Shown here in pieces: positions 27,175 to 36,110 of a DNA stretch of 37,757 nucleotides. Source of the stretch: Archaeoglobi archaeon (GTDB lineage: Archaea; Halobacteriota; Archaeoglobi; Archaeoglobales; Archaeoglobaceae); NCBI GenBank assembly GCA_004347865.1, contig QNUZ01000002.1:1-37757 (forward strand), in the 5' to 3' direction. How positions within the stretch are numbered: the first letter of the stretch is position 1; each line of letters begins with the position of its first letter. The notes beneath the pieces are model-generated. The model saw only the letters and a program-made list of their open reading frames with translations. It was not told the DNA's origin and did not search any database. A program made the position numbers and the translations under genes.

Positions 27175-28665
27175 ATGAGGATAAAGCTTAACGGGAAGGA
27201 AATTGATGCTCCCCAGAACACCTCCCTCGCCGATCTTTTGCCTGAAGAAGATAATCTTGTCGTTATAGTTCGGGAAAGAAAGGCTCAGGAGAAGTTGACG
27301 GACACCTTCAAATTGAAGATTGGGAAAGAGAGCATAACTCTAAAGGTGGAAAACGAAGCGCTATGGAACTCAGTTAGGGATAAAATTCAGGGATTGGAAG
27401 TTGCGTGGAGAACTAAGAGGGTTCTGGCTTTTGGCCCTTTTTCCTGCGATCTGCAGTGCTCTAAAGTGCAGCACGACTACGAGCCCGGGGAAATTTTTCT
27501 CAGCCTTGCCGGTGGAAGTAAAGAGAGCGCATATCTGATGTTTGCGGTAACGAGATATCAGCTCGGCCACTGCACGGTTGGTGATGGAGTAATCGGAAGG
27601 GTGATTGAAGGATTCAGGGCATTAAGATTTCTCGAAATTGGTGAAAAGATTGAAAAAATAGAGCCAGTCTTCGACAGAGTGGTTTCGGCCGGGATTAAAA
27701 CAAGAGCTGAAATGACCGAAAGAATCCTTGAAGGCGATGAAATCTATTCCCAGGTTACAGTTGGGCTAAAAAAAGAAGTTGCAAATGCATCAGATTACGC
27801 AATGGCCGTTTTGGAGAGAAACCCCAAGGTGGAGGAAGTGACCAACACCTATGTGAGATTTAAAGGTATAGCGGGTATTGAGATAGGGGAAGAGAATCCG
27901 GAGAAGAGGTTTAGAGGAGCTGTTAGTATAAGAAGGACAGGAAAGAACACAGGAGACATCTACATCTATCTTCGGGACAGAATGCCACACAGAGATCACT
28001 GCGTTGTAGGGTTTGTTGAAAGCGGTATAGAGCTCCTTGAAGTGGCTAAAAAGGGCGATAAGATAAGGATAGTCACCAATCCGGGCAGAATAGATCTTGT
28101 TGGTCTAACCCAGCTACAGGCACAGAAATTGCTTGGGGAAAAGGGTATAAGGCAGCTTAGGGAAGGAGAAACGGATGACAATGCGATAGTGGCTTCGCAG
28201 ATTCCCGAAACGACTTTTGAAATTTTATCGAGAGGAGTGGTTACAACCTTCGGTGTTGCGCCCAATAAGATTGTAAAGGTAAAATTATTCCAAGAACTAG
28301 CACCGAAAACGGCTAGCTATTTCAGAATCGCCACCGGGTTGGTGAACAAAAAGGTGGGAAAGCTGCAGGTGTATTTCAAGACAAAAGATCTTGCGGTTTT
28401 TAGGCCGAATGTTACCTTCGAAGAGCCATTGATTCCGGAGAACACCCCAGAGGAGATCGTGAAGCCCGGAGAGATAGGAGTTACAAACATGTCTAGGAAG
28501 CATGCGGGGCTTATAGGCGTGAGATTCATTGAAAGCAGAGATTTTGGACCCACCGCAGAGCGTTTCGAATCCACGAACCTTGTCGGTGTGGTTTTGGAAA
28601 ACTTTGAGGTTATAAAAAATTCAAAGGAGGGGGAAGTGATCTACTTCATGGAGGTAATGGAATGA
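27175..28665 (+). CDS. Methanogenesis marker protein 3 (UPF0288)
   Basis: 'MRIKLNGKEIDAPQNTSLADLLPE', 'GPFSCDLQCSKVQHDYEPGEIFLSLAGG', 'ATGLVNKKVGKLQVYF', 'NMSRKHAGLIGVRF'. Confidence 0.9.
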   Translation: MRIKLNGKEIDAPQNTSLADLLPEEDNLVVIVRERKAQEKLTDTFKLKIGKESITLKVENEALWNSVRDKIQGLEVAWRTKRVLAFGPFSCDLQCSKVQHDYEPGEIFLSLAGGSKESAYLMFAVTRYQLGHCTVGDGVIGRVIEGFRALRFLEIGEKIEKIEPVFDRVVSAGIKTRAEMTERILEGDEIYSQVTVGLKKEVANASDYAMAVLERNPKVEEVTNTYVRFKGIAGIEIGEENPEKRFRGAVSIRRTGKNTGDIYIYLRDRMPHRDHCVVGFVESGIELLEVAKKGDKIRIVTNPGRIDLVGLTQLQAQKLLGEKGIRQLREGETDDNAIVASQIPETTFEILSRGVVTTFGVAPNKIVKVKLFQELAPKTASYFRIATGLVNKKVGKLQVYFKTKDLAVFRPNVTFEEPLIPENTPEEIVKPGEIGVTNMSRKHAGLIGVRFIESRDFGPTAERFESTNLVGVVLENFEVIKNSKEGEVIYFMEVME

Positions 28666-29441
28666 AGGTTCGATATTTCGTTCTTTCCCCTGATGCGGGC
28701 ACGACGCCAGAGGAGTTAGTTTTCAGGATAATCGAATCTGGTTTTGACGGAATCGTAAAAGAAACTTGCTTCGGGGCAATAATAGAGGGCGAAGATGAAA
28801 GGGTTGACAAAATAGCTGAAATCCTTCGCGGAGAATATTACTACGTTTTTTCCAAGGAAAGAGGTTATTCCATCGGGGATAAGAGGATATGCAGGGCTGA
28901 GCGCGGAGGTGGGGCAAGGACAGGATTTTACCAAATTGAATATGAGTCGGAGTTCCTCCCGCTGATAGCGGAAGCCATAAAGGACTTTAAAATTGAAAAG
29001 ACCAAGAAACCAAAAAATGTAATTGTTCACCCTATCAACAGTTTGATTTTAGCGGATCTGGTCGAAAGAAGCGGTCATAAGCCTTTGACGATGATGACAG
29101 AAATCGCAAAGCTCGTTAGAAACCCGGAAATCGATGCACCACCCAGAAATATAACCACAGAAGACGTGATAAGGGGCCTGAAGTACGCATCAATAGAGAT
29201 GCCCTCCGGTATCAGGGGAAGACTGGGAGTTTGGGACGAGCTCATACAGAATGCGGAGGCCGGATTGGTTGCGAACTACGAATACGCCTTCGGGTGCGCC
29301 GGTTGCACGCACAACGACATGCTTATATACCTGATAAAGCAGAGGGGAATTCCCTTCATAAAGTTGGATCTTCCTAGGAATCAGGAAGAGGCCAAAAAAT
29401 TCGTGGAAGACATTTTCGTATTTCTAAGCAGTTTGGGGTGA
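28662..29441 (+). CDS. Fused methanogenesis marker 6 (N-term) and methanogenesis marker 5 (C-term) protein
   Basis: 259 aa; N-half 'VRYFVLSPDAGTTPEELVFRI...GTCFGA-like' Mmp6-like; C-half 'NVIVHPINSLILADLVERSGHKPLTMM...PSGIRGRLGVWDELIQNAEAGLVANYEYAFGCAGC' Mmp5-like. Confidence 0.75.
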   Translation: MKVRYFVLSPDAGTTPEELVFRIIESGFDGIVKETCFGAIIEGEDERVDKIAEILRGEYYYVFSKERGYSIGDKRICRAERGGGARTGFYQIEYESEFLPLIAEAIKDFKIEKTKKPKNVIVHPINSLILADLVERSGHKPLTMMTEIAKLVRNPEIDAPPRNITTEDVIRGLKYASIEMPSGIRGRLGVWDELIQNAEAGLVANYEYAFGCAGCTHNDMLIYLIKQRGIPFIKLDLPRNQEEAKKFVEDIFVFLSSLG

Positions 29442-30700
29442 TTTTAGTGGTAAAGGTAGCCCTGCTTTCATGCGGTGCTGAATACAGCGGTGTTTACCAC
29501 GAGATCCAGAAAGCGATCGAAATGGTCGGCGGCGAGCTCGTGATTCCTGAGGTGGATCTCCAGGACGTGAAAGAAGTCGACGAAGAGTTCGGAATAGTTG
29601 TAAAGGGGGGAGATCTGAAGCTGATGATGGCAAGAGCGAAGTCAGTTGCCGAAGAGAGATGCGATGCAGACGCTGCATTTGTAGCAACATGCTTCAGATG
29701 TGCCGAGGGCGCTTTGGTTAGAAATGCGGTCAGGAAATACCTTCAGGATTTCCGGGTTCCGGTTGTAGCGTACTCATTTACGGAAAGAAGTAAGGCTGCG
29801 AACTTTTTGCTGAGGATGGAGGCCCTTGTGAACATAGTAAGGAGAAAGCATCTTCTTGCGAGAACGAAGCATGAAGGGATTACGGTTGGCGTTGATTCAG
29901 GATCAACGACTACGAAAGCCGTTGTTATGATAGACAACGAAATCATTGGCGCAGCTTGGCGACCTACGGTCGACATAATTGAAACCGCAGATAAGGTTCT
30001 TGAGGAGGCACTAACAAAGGCGGGAGTGAAGTTGTCTGAAGTTGAAGTGATTGGGACCACTGGCTACGGCAGATTTCTGATTGGAAAGCATCTGAACGCT
30101 GGAATAATTCAGGATGAAATCACTGTTGGAGCAAAGGGTGCAACCTTTCTTGCGGGAAAGCAGAGGGGTGATGTGACGATCCTTGATATAGGCGGAATGG
30201 ACAACAAGGCAATAACAGCCCATGACAGCATTCCAGACAGCTTTACGCTCGGAGGAATCTGCGCGGGTTCTTCAGGAAGATTTTTGGAAACAACTGCGAG
30301 AAGGCTCGGGGTTGACATAATGGAGTTTGGAGAGATGGCGACTCGAGGAGATTACAGAAAGATAAGGATGAACTCATACTGCATAGTTTTCGGAATGCAG
30401 GATCTGACCACGGCTCTAGCTGGCGGAGCAAAGGCCGAGGATGTTGCAGCAGCTGCATGCAGGAGCGTTATAGACCAAATTGTGGAGCAGCAGCTTCAGG
30501 AGATAACGCTCAGAGAACCCATAATCGAGGTTGGCGGTACCTCGCTGCTGAAGGGACTTGTAAAGGCCGTAAGAGAGGCATTGGGAATGGAAGTGATCGT
30601 ACCAAAGTTCTCGCAGTTTGCCGTTGCAACGGGAATGGCCTTCGTAGCTTCAGGAGTGAGGGGGGAATCGAAATATGAGGTTAGCAGTAGAGTCGCCTGA
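29438..30700 (+). CDS. Methanogenesis marker protein 15 (BadF/HgdC-type ASKHA ATPase)
   Basis: 'GVDSGSTTTKAVVMIDNEIIGAAWRPTVDIIETADKVLEEAL', 'ILDIGGMDNKAITA', 'GGICAGSSGRFLETTARRLG'. Confidence 0.92.
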   Translation: MILVVKVALLSCGAEYSGVYHEIQKAIEMVGGELVIPEVDLQDVKEVDEEFGIVVKGGDLKLMMARAKSVAEERCDADAAFVATCFRCAEGALVRNAVRKYLQDFRVPVVAYSFTERSKAANFLLRMEALVNIVRRKHLLARTKHEGITVGVDSGSTTTKAVVMIDNEIIGAAWRPTVDIIETADKVLEEALTKAGVKLSEVEVIGTTGYGRFLIGKHLNAGIIQDEITVGAKGATFLAGKQRGDVTILDIGGMDNKAITAHDSIPDSFTLGGICAGSSGRFLETTARRLGVDIMEFGEMATRGDYRKIRMNSYCIVFGMQDLTTALAGGAKAEDVAAAACRSVIDQIVEQQLQEITLREPIIEVGGTSLLKGLVKAVREALGMEVIVPKFSQFAVATGMAFVASGVRGESKYEVSSRVA

Positions 30701-31229
30701 TGAAGAAGGTAAAATGGCATACGAGAGGACAATAAGCACTGTGCTTGCAGAATCAACAATTAAGGGGCTAATGAGGAGTGTTTACGCTTACGGAGATCCA
30801 AGAGAACCCGTATTCATTCTTATAATTCAGCTTGCGAGGGGTGGAGGGGTTTTGAGGTTCTCAGAGGTTGTTACGATGAAACCCGCTAGGGATGGCGTCA
30901 TCGTTGTTTGCGAGAACGACAAGCTAATGCCAGAAGTTTTGAGGATTCTTTGGAAAAAATACGGCAGAGAAAAGGTGGAACAGCTGAGCAGATACGAGAT
31001 AATGGTTAAAGACCAAATCGGTGAGGATGTGCTTAACGAAGTGGTTTACGATCCGGAGAAGGAGCTTATGGTCGGTCTGATGGACGTAATTCTGAGAATA
31101 GTACCCGAAGGCTTCAGAGTCAGGCGATATATTAGAAAAGATGACATAATCGCTGTAATCGCCTCCGAGGATCCGATAAAGAATGAATGGGTTGAAAAGG
31201 CCTTAAGGCTTATGGAGGAAAAGCTATGA
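30675..31229 (+). CDS. Methanogenesis marker protein 17
   Basis: 184 aa between Mmp15 and Mmp7 genes with overlapping stops/starts; sequence consistent with Mmp17. Confidence 0.85.
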   Translation: MRLAVESPDEEGKMAYERTISTVLAESTIKGLMRSVYAYGDPREPVFILIIQLARGGGVLRFSEVVTMKPARDGVIVVCENDKLMPEVLRILWKKYGREKVEQLSRYEIMVKDQIGEDVLNEVVYDPEKELMVGLMDVILRIVPEGFRVRRYIRKDDIIAVIASEDPIKNEWVEKALRLMEEKL

Positions 31230-32113
31230 TACCCCTGATCTTCAACGGAGGAGTTTACGGACATCAGGAATTCGAGGATCTCGTCTACGACCTCGGCGGA
31301 TTTGTTATCATGAAAAACTTCGCACAGACTGAAGTTACGATATTTTTCATAGTTCCCGAGGAGGATGTTGAACGGGTGAAGGAGAAGGCCTTGGAACTGA
31401 AGGCCGAGCTGAGAGAAGCTCCGTTGGCTGGCTCTGAAGTTGCAGTTGTGGTTCCAACCATCTCGATCTACCATCTGCCGCACCATTCATGCGACGTTGC
31501 CGAGTACTTGCGGAGGAAGGGTGCAAAGACGAACATGGTTGGGTTGTCGAGGGGCGTTGGAAAAAGGCTTGCTAGGCTTACAGCTTTCGAAAGAGACCTC
31601 ATCAATGAGCACGACATTGCAGTTTTTTTATTCGGGAACTTCAGGGAGTGCGTAAGTGAGAAGCTCGGGAAAATGCTTAGGGAAATCACGATCCCCGTTG
31701 TTGCAACAGGTTTTCCAAAGATCGAGCCCCCTGAAGGTGTTGAGTACGTGCCGAATTTGGGGAGAATAGTGGGGAAGTTTAGCAGAGATAGCGACATAGA
31801 GCTTCTCGAGAACGTTGCAAAAGCGGTTGAGAAGCAGGTGGAGAAAAAGAGAAGGATATTTGAAAGATTCGAAGTGCCCCCTTATTATCTCAAGGTTGAG
31901 ATCGAGAATCAGATCCCCGAAATCGAAGAAAGCCCATCACCGGCGCCAGTAACTGTTAAGCTCGACGGACTCAGGGTAAAGCTCCCGTATGAAAAGTTTG
32001 CCGAGAAAATAAGGAATGTCCGTATCCTTGACTTCAAACTGGGGGATATCTGCAACGTTTTGCCTTCGGTCATCGAGGGACATACATTGGTTAGATTTTG
32101 GAGCGCTTTTTAG
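31226..32113 (+). CDS. Methanogenesis marker protein 7
   Basis: 'PLIFNGGVYGHQEFEDLVYDLGGFVIMKNFAQTEVTIFFIVPEEDV', 'LPHHSCDVAEYLRRKGAKTNMVGLSRGVGKR'. Confidence 0.9.
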   Translation: MIPLIFNGGVYGHQEFEDLVYDLGGFVIMKNFAQTEVTIFFIVPEEDVERVKEKALELKAELREAPLAGSEVAVVVPTISIYHLPHHSCDVAEYLRRKGAKTNMVGLSRGVGKRLARLTAFERDLINEHDIAVFLFGNFRECVSEKLGKMLREITIPVVATGFPKIEPPEGVEYVPNLGRIVGKFSRDSDIELLENVAKAVEKQVEKKRRIFERFEVPPYYLKVEIENQIPEIEESPSPAPVTVKLDGLRVKLPYEKFAEKIRNVRILDFKLGDICNVLPSVIEGHTLVRFWSAF

Positions 32114-32168
32114 ACGCTGACACGTTCTATTTTTATCATGAATATTTTTCTCCAGAAAAAAAAAGAAA

Positions 32169-32228
32169 GCATAATATATAGCAACTCAGAGTTTTTTGGT
32201 GGATGAATTCCGGAATTGCTTCCGGAAT
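32169..32228 (+). promoter_or_regulatory. mtr operon promoter/leader: TATA-like GCATAATATATAGC followed by perfect inverted repeat ATTCCGGAA-TTGC-TTCCGGAAT
   Basis: IR at 32207-32228 with 9-bp arms and 4-nt loop, 32 nt before the mtrE ATG. Confidence 0.6.
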
Positions 32229-32260
32229 GAAATTAGAAAAAGCGAGTTGGAGGGATAAAA

Positions 32261-33157
32261 ATGATGGACGTAAACACAGGATTGGGGCTTGTTGCACTCA
32301 TGGGTGCAGCAGCTACAATTGCCGGAGCAGCAGAGGATCTTGAAAGTGATATCGGTTCTCAAAGCAATCCAAATTCGCAAGTTCAGTTAGCACCGCAGGT
32401 AGGAGTTCTGCACAGAATCTTCAACAAGGCAATCTCTGGCGAGCCCCCGGCTTATGCCTTTTACTCGAGCATAGCCGCAACTGTGGCATGGATTCTGATG
32501 AATGCAAACTTCAACATAATAGCGGCATTTGCAATCGGAGCATTCGTCGCATCGATATTCCATGGAATTTACGCAAGCACGGCATACATGGGCAGAATTG
32601 CAAGCCAGCGGAGATATGGACAACCCATTTACTTGGATGTCATCTACAATCATCTACCGCCGATTATGGCCCACGGCTTTGTAGCCACCTTCTGCATTCT
32701 TGGTCTCTCGTACATTCTTTGGCATTTCTTTGAGCACCCATTCCCGTTTGTTATGCTGGCGTTCATCTGGGGAATAACGGTTGGAGCCATCGGCTCTTCA
32801 ACTGGAGATGTGCACTACGGTTCTGAAAGGGAATATCAGAACAAACCTTTCGGTTCTGGACTAAATGCAGCGCTTTCAGGAAAGATTGTGACCAAAGCAG
32901 AGATAGGCACGAGGAGCAGCATCGACAACGCCTGGTTCTGTGCAAAGTTCGGGGGACCTGCAACTGGAATTACCTTCGGCCTCATAGTTTTCTTGGATAA
33001 CTGGAGAACCCTCGTTTTTGACCAGTTTATGGCCATCGTGGTCGGATTCGTCATCGTTGCCTTGCTGATCGTGGCCAACTGGCTCCTCGAGGTCTGGGCG
33101 AGGAAGAGCTACGGGCCATACCCAGAGAAGCTTGCAATGCTCGAAGGAGGTGCTTAA
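32261..33157 (+). CDS. mtrE: Tetrahydromethanopterin S-methyltransferase subunit E
   Basis: 'LGLVALMGAAATIAGAAEDLESDIGSQSNPNSQVQLAPQ', 'GSSTGDVHYGSEREYQNKPFG'. Confidence 0.96.
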   Translation: MMDVNTGLGLVALMGAAATIAGAAEDLESDIGSQSNPNSQVQLAPQVGVLHRIFNKAISGEPPAYAFYSSIAATVAWILMNANFNIIAAFAIGAFVASIFHGIYASTAYMGRIASQRRYGQPIYLDVIYNHLPPIMAHGFVATFCILGLSYILWHFFEHPFPFVMLAFIWGITVGAIGSSTGDVHYGSEREYQNKPFGSGLNAALSGKIVTKAEIGTRSSIDNAWFCAKFGGPATGITFGLIVFLDNWRTLVFDQFMAIVVGFVIVALLIVANWLLEVWARKSYGPYPEKLAMLEGGA

Positions 33158-33158
33158 G

Positions 33159-33848
33159 ATGGATCCGATAACCATAATTCTCGGTCTCATAATTGCTGGA
33201 ATACTGATCGTCATAGGAGTTCACTTCATTCCAGTCGGTGGGGCTCCGGCAGCGATGGCGATGGCAACTGGCGTTGGAACTGGAACAGTTCAGCTTGCAA
33301 CTGGCGCAGGACTAACGGGTTTGGTTAGTGCCGGGTACATGTATCATTTCGCAAACGTACCAATGAGCTATGTTCTTCTGAGCGGTGCGGTCGGAAGCAT
33401 GCTTATGCTCGGAATTACGATGCTAATAGGAAACGTGATATACATTTTCGGCGTTGGCGTCCCTCCTGCCTCTGCTAAGGTAAAGTTTGACCCGATAACG
33501 AAATACAGGCAGGACATATACGTATCGCCGGGCACAGAAGGTCAAGGAATTCCAACAGTGTGCTTTGTTAGCGGAATAATCGGGGCGTTCTTGGGAGGTG
33601 TTGGCGGCGCCCTTACCTACGTCCTGCTCAATGAACTCGGCCTCTCTCCAGCGATCTCTGCCCTCATTGCGATAGGCTTCTTCCTGGCGAATGCCGTGCT
33701 CGCAGCTTACAACATTGCAGGAACAATTGAGGGATTCCACGATCCAAAGTTTAAGAGGTTGCCAAGAGCAATTGTTTCGAGTTTGATCGTTTCAGGCTTC
33801 ATTGCTGCCATTTTGGTTCTTGCCGCTATGGGGGGTGTCGTGCTATGA
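33159..33848 (+). CDS. mtrD: Tetrahydromethanopterin S-methyltransferase subunit D
   Basis: 'HFIPVGGAPAAMAMATGVGTGTVQLATGAGLTGL'; ATG at 33159 preceded by GAAGGAGGT. Confidence 0.95.
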   Translation: MDPITIILGLIIAGILIVIGVHFIPVGGAPAAMAMATGVGTGTVQLATGAGLTGLVSAGYMYHFANVPMSYVLLSGAVGSMLMLGITMLIGNVIYIFGVGVPPASAKVKFDPITKYRQDIYVSPGTEGQGIPTVCFVSGIIGAFLGGVGGALTYVLLNELGLSPAISALIAIGFFLANAVLAAYNIAGTIEGFHDPKFKRLPRAIVSSLIVSGFIAAILVLAAMGGVVL

Positions 33849-34654
33849 CCGGTTCTTCCTGCAATGCAAAGGCTGAGGCCGTTGCGGAGAAGAAAATATC
33901 AAACAACCTTATTGCAGCCCTCGGCATTGCCGTTCCGCTGCTCGGGATATTTGCGGCATCTTTCAACAGCTTATTTGCCTTCATGGGTGGGATAGCCATA
34001 ATTTTCGCGACTCTCTGGGGAGCGAATGGTGTCAGAACTGTGGCAAAATACGGTATTGGTACGGGCGTCCCCTCAATAGGAATGGTTGCCCTTGGTGGTT
34101 CAGTCGCTGCCGTCGTTGCAGCTGCACACCTCGCGAGCAAAACGGTTCTGCTCATCCCAGTTATCGCCCTGATTCTTGCATTGCTCTCTGGTTTGCTCAT
34201 AGGGATTTCGGCGAGATACATTTTGAAGATGAACATCCCCGTGATGATCCGATGCAAGACCGAGATTTGCGGAGCCGGTGCGCTGCTGATTCTCAGCCAT
34301 GTTGCTACGATTACAGGTTCTTTCGACTTGCCCGGCCTGAAAAACGTGTCTGATACTGGGATAGTGCTCTTCATCTTTATAATCGGAGCCCTTGGAATTC
34401 TGCATCCTTACAACGCCTGTCTTGGAGCAGACGAGAGACAGGGAAGAACTTTGAAATTGTCTCTAGCTACAGGAAGTGCTCAGGTGATTTTGGCTGGAAT
34501 AGCGTCGCTTTATTTCATAGGGCTTCCTGGAATGATCACGATTCTCTTCGGAGCCCTCGCATGGTTCGTAACCTACAGCATGTTTGTCAGAACGTCCTTT
34601 GAGGAGGGTATTGTTATGAATACTGGGCTCATACCGGAGGTCGAGCATAAATGA
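33845..34654 (+). CDS. mtrC: Tetrahydromethanopterin S-methyltransferase subunit C
   Basis: Polytopic membrane protein in mtr order; 'WGANGVRTVAKYGIGTGVPSIGM', 'HPYNACLGADERQGRTL'. Confidence 0.94.
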   Translation: MTGSSCNAKAEAVAEKKISNNLIAALGIAVPLLGIFAASFNSLFAFMGGIAIIFATLWGANGVRTVAKYGIGTGVPSIGMVALGGSVAAVVAAAHLASKTVLLIPVIALILALLSGLLIGISARYILKMNIPVMIRCKTEICGAGALLILSHVATITGSFDLPGLKNVSDTGIVLFIFIIGALGILHPYNACLGADERQGRTLKLSLATGSAQVILAGIASLYFIGLPGMITILFGALAWFVTYSMFVRTSFEEGIVMNTGLIPEVEHK

Positions 34655-34947
34655 CGTACGCAAAAGTTTCTTCGGAGCCGGGATTAGTGCTTGACGCAGT
34701 TCGAGGAGTTCTCGGTGAGGAAAGGGAAGATCTGGTCTTCTATCCGCTTTCTGATGTAGAGCAGTCGGTGAAGAAGCTCGAAGAGATCGCAGACGATCTC
34801 GTGAATTCCCTAGACCCGCTGAAGAACTTCAAGGCCTCATATCAAGGGAGGGAGAAGAGCCTTTACTACGCCGGAATGACTACCGGGATCTTCTACGGAC
34901 TTATTGTTGGATTGCTTATAGCCTTCCTGATTGCGTGGGTGATGTAA
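34651..34947 (+). CDS. mtrB: Tetrahydromethanopterin S-methyltransferase subunit B
   Basis: 98 aa, 'LEEIADDLVNSLDPLKNFKASYQGREKSLYYAGMTTGIFYGLIVGLLIA'. Confidence 0.93.
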   Translation: MTYAKVSSEPGLVLDAVRGVLGEEREDLVFYPLSDVEQSVKKLEEIADDLVNSLDPLKNFKASYQGREKSLYYAGMTTGIFYGLIVGLLIAFLIAWVM

Positions 34948-34948
34948 T

Positions 34949-35677
34949 ATGGCGAACAAGGTAGAGCCAGCCCCCGGATGGCCAAAGATTAAAGGAGAGT
35001 ACATGGTTGGCGATCCGAAGAGCTGTGTTGTAGTGGCAACTCTTGGAAGCCATCTTGATGAAAAGAAGCTGATTGAAGCTGGTGCAGGGATGGCAGGGAT
35101 ATGCAAGACGGAAAACATTGGAATTGAGAAGATGGTCGCAAATATCATTGCAAATCCGAACATAAGGTTCCTGATCCTCTGCGGGGCCGAAGTTACTGGG
35201 CACCTGACCGGAGATGCGATAGTGAATTTGTACAAGAACGGAGTGAAGAACAACAGGATAGTCGGCGCCAAGGGTGCAATCCCATACGTTCAAAATCTGC
35301 CAGAGAAGGCTATAGAGAGATTCAGGAAGCAGGTGGAGCTAATTGAGATGATCGGTGTTGAAGATCTCTCAGCGATCACTGCCAAGATCAAGGAGTGCAT
35401 ATCAAAGGATCCAGGAGCTTTCCCAGAACCACCGATGATCGTGGAAATTAAAGAAGAGGCAAAGGAGGAGATTGCCGAGGGAGAAGTGTTCCCAGTACCT
35501 GGAGAAATCGCGAATATAGAGTCCTGGGTTAGGGATATCGAGCTAAAGGTTAAGGAAGTGGCGCTGCTCAACAAATTCTCAGCGGGACTATATGCGGGAA
35601 GATTCCAGGGATTCTGGATCGGATTAACTCTGGCGATGCTTGTCCTTGGTATAATGATGTGGAGGGCGGGAATATGA
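34949..35677 (+). CDS. mtrA: Tetrahydromethanopterin S-methyltransferase subunit A (corrinoid protein)
   Basis: 'APGWPKIKGEYMVGDPKSCVVVATLGSH', 'LCGAEVTGHLTGDAIVNLYKNGV', C-terminal TM helix. Confidence 0.97.
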   Translation: MANKVEPAPGWPKIKGEYMVGDPKSCVVVATLGSHLDEKKLIEAGAGMAGICKTENIGIEKMVANIIANPNIRFLILCGAEVTGHLTGDAIVNLYKNGVKNNRIVGAKGAIPYVQNLPEKAIERFRKQVELIEMIGVEDLSAITAKIKECISKDPGAFPEPPMIVEIKEEAKEEIAEGEVFPVPGEIANIESWVRDIELKVKEVALLNKFSAGLYAGRFQGFWIGLTLAMLVLGIMMWRAGI

Positions 35678-35874
35678 GCGGATTTCCGAGGATAATGAAA
35701 CCTAAAGCTATAAGAATAGGCGAAATCGTTAGCAGAACTGAATACAGTGCCCAGTTAATTGCAAGGGCTCAGAAGTTGGAAGCAGGAATAAACATGGCAG
35801 GCGTTACGGGTTTCGTTCTCGGATTGCTGTTCGCAGTGCTGCTAGTTCTTATCCCGTTACTCTGGATGGGGTGA
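35674..35874 (+). CDS. mtrF: Tetrahydromethanopterin S-methyltransferase subunit F
   Basis: 'PRIMKPKAIRIGEIVSRTEYSAQLIARAQKLEAGI' plus TM; ATG at 35674 overlapping the mtrA stop. Confidence 0.9.
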   Translation: MSGFPRIMKPKAIRIGEIVSRTEYSAQLIARAQKLEAGINMAGVTGFVLGLLFAVLLVLIPLLWMG

Positions 35875-35878
35875 TCTG

Positions 35879-36106
35879 ATGGACAAGAAGGAGAAGGAAA
35901 TTCCGAGAGCCTATGTCGACACGGCTGAATACATGGCACTGCTGGAAAGGATAAAGAAAGTGGAAGGGAAAGTGGAGTTCTTCCAGGCTGAAGTTGCACA
36001 GCAGGTAGGCAAGAAAGTTGGCAGGGATCTCGGAATACTTTACGGGCTTGTTTTAGCCCTGATTTTGGTAATTATATACCTTTTGCTTAAGGTGCCTTGG
36101 AGGTGA
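35879..36106 (+). CDS. mtrG: Tetrahydromethanopterin S-methyltransferase subunit G
   Basis: 75 aa, 'EYMALLERIKKVEGKVEFFQAEVAQQVGKKVGRDLGILYGLVLAL'. Confidence 0.92.
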   Translation: MDKKEKEIPRAYVDTAEYMALLERIKKVEGKVEFFQAEVAQQVGKKVGRDLGILYGLVLALILVIIYLLLKVPWR

Positions 36107-36110
36107 GAAC

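Noticed and set aside
33826-34374. 182-aa minus-strand ORF antisense to mtrC
   Set aside because: Shadow of a conserved membrane-protein gene in a tight operon.
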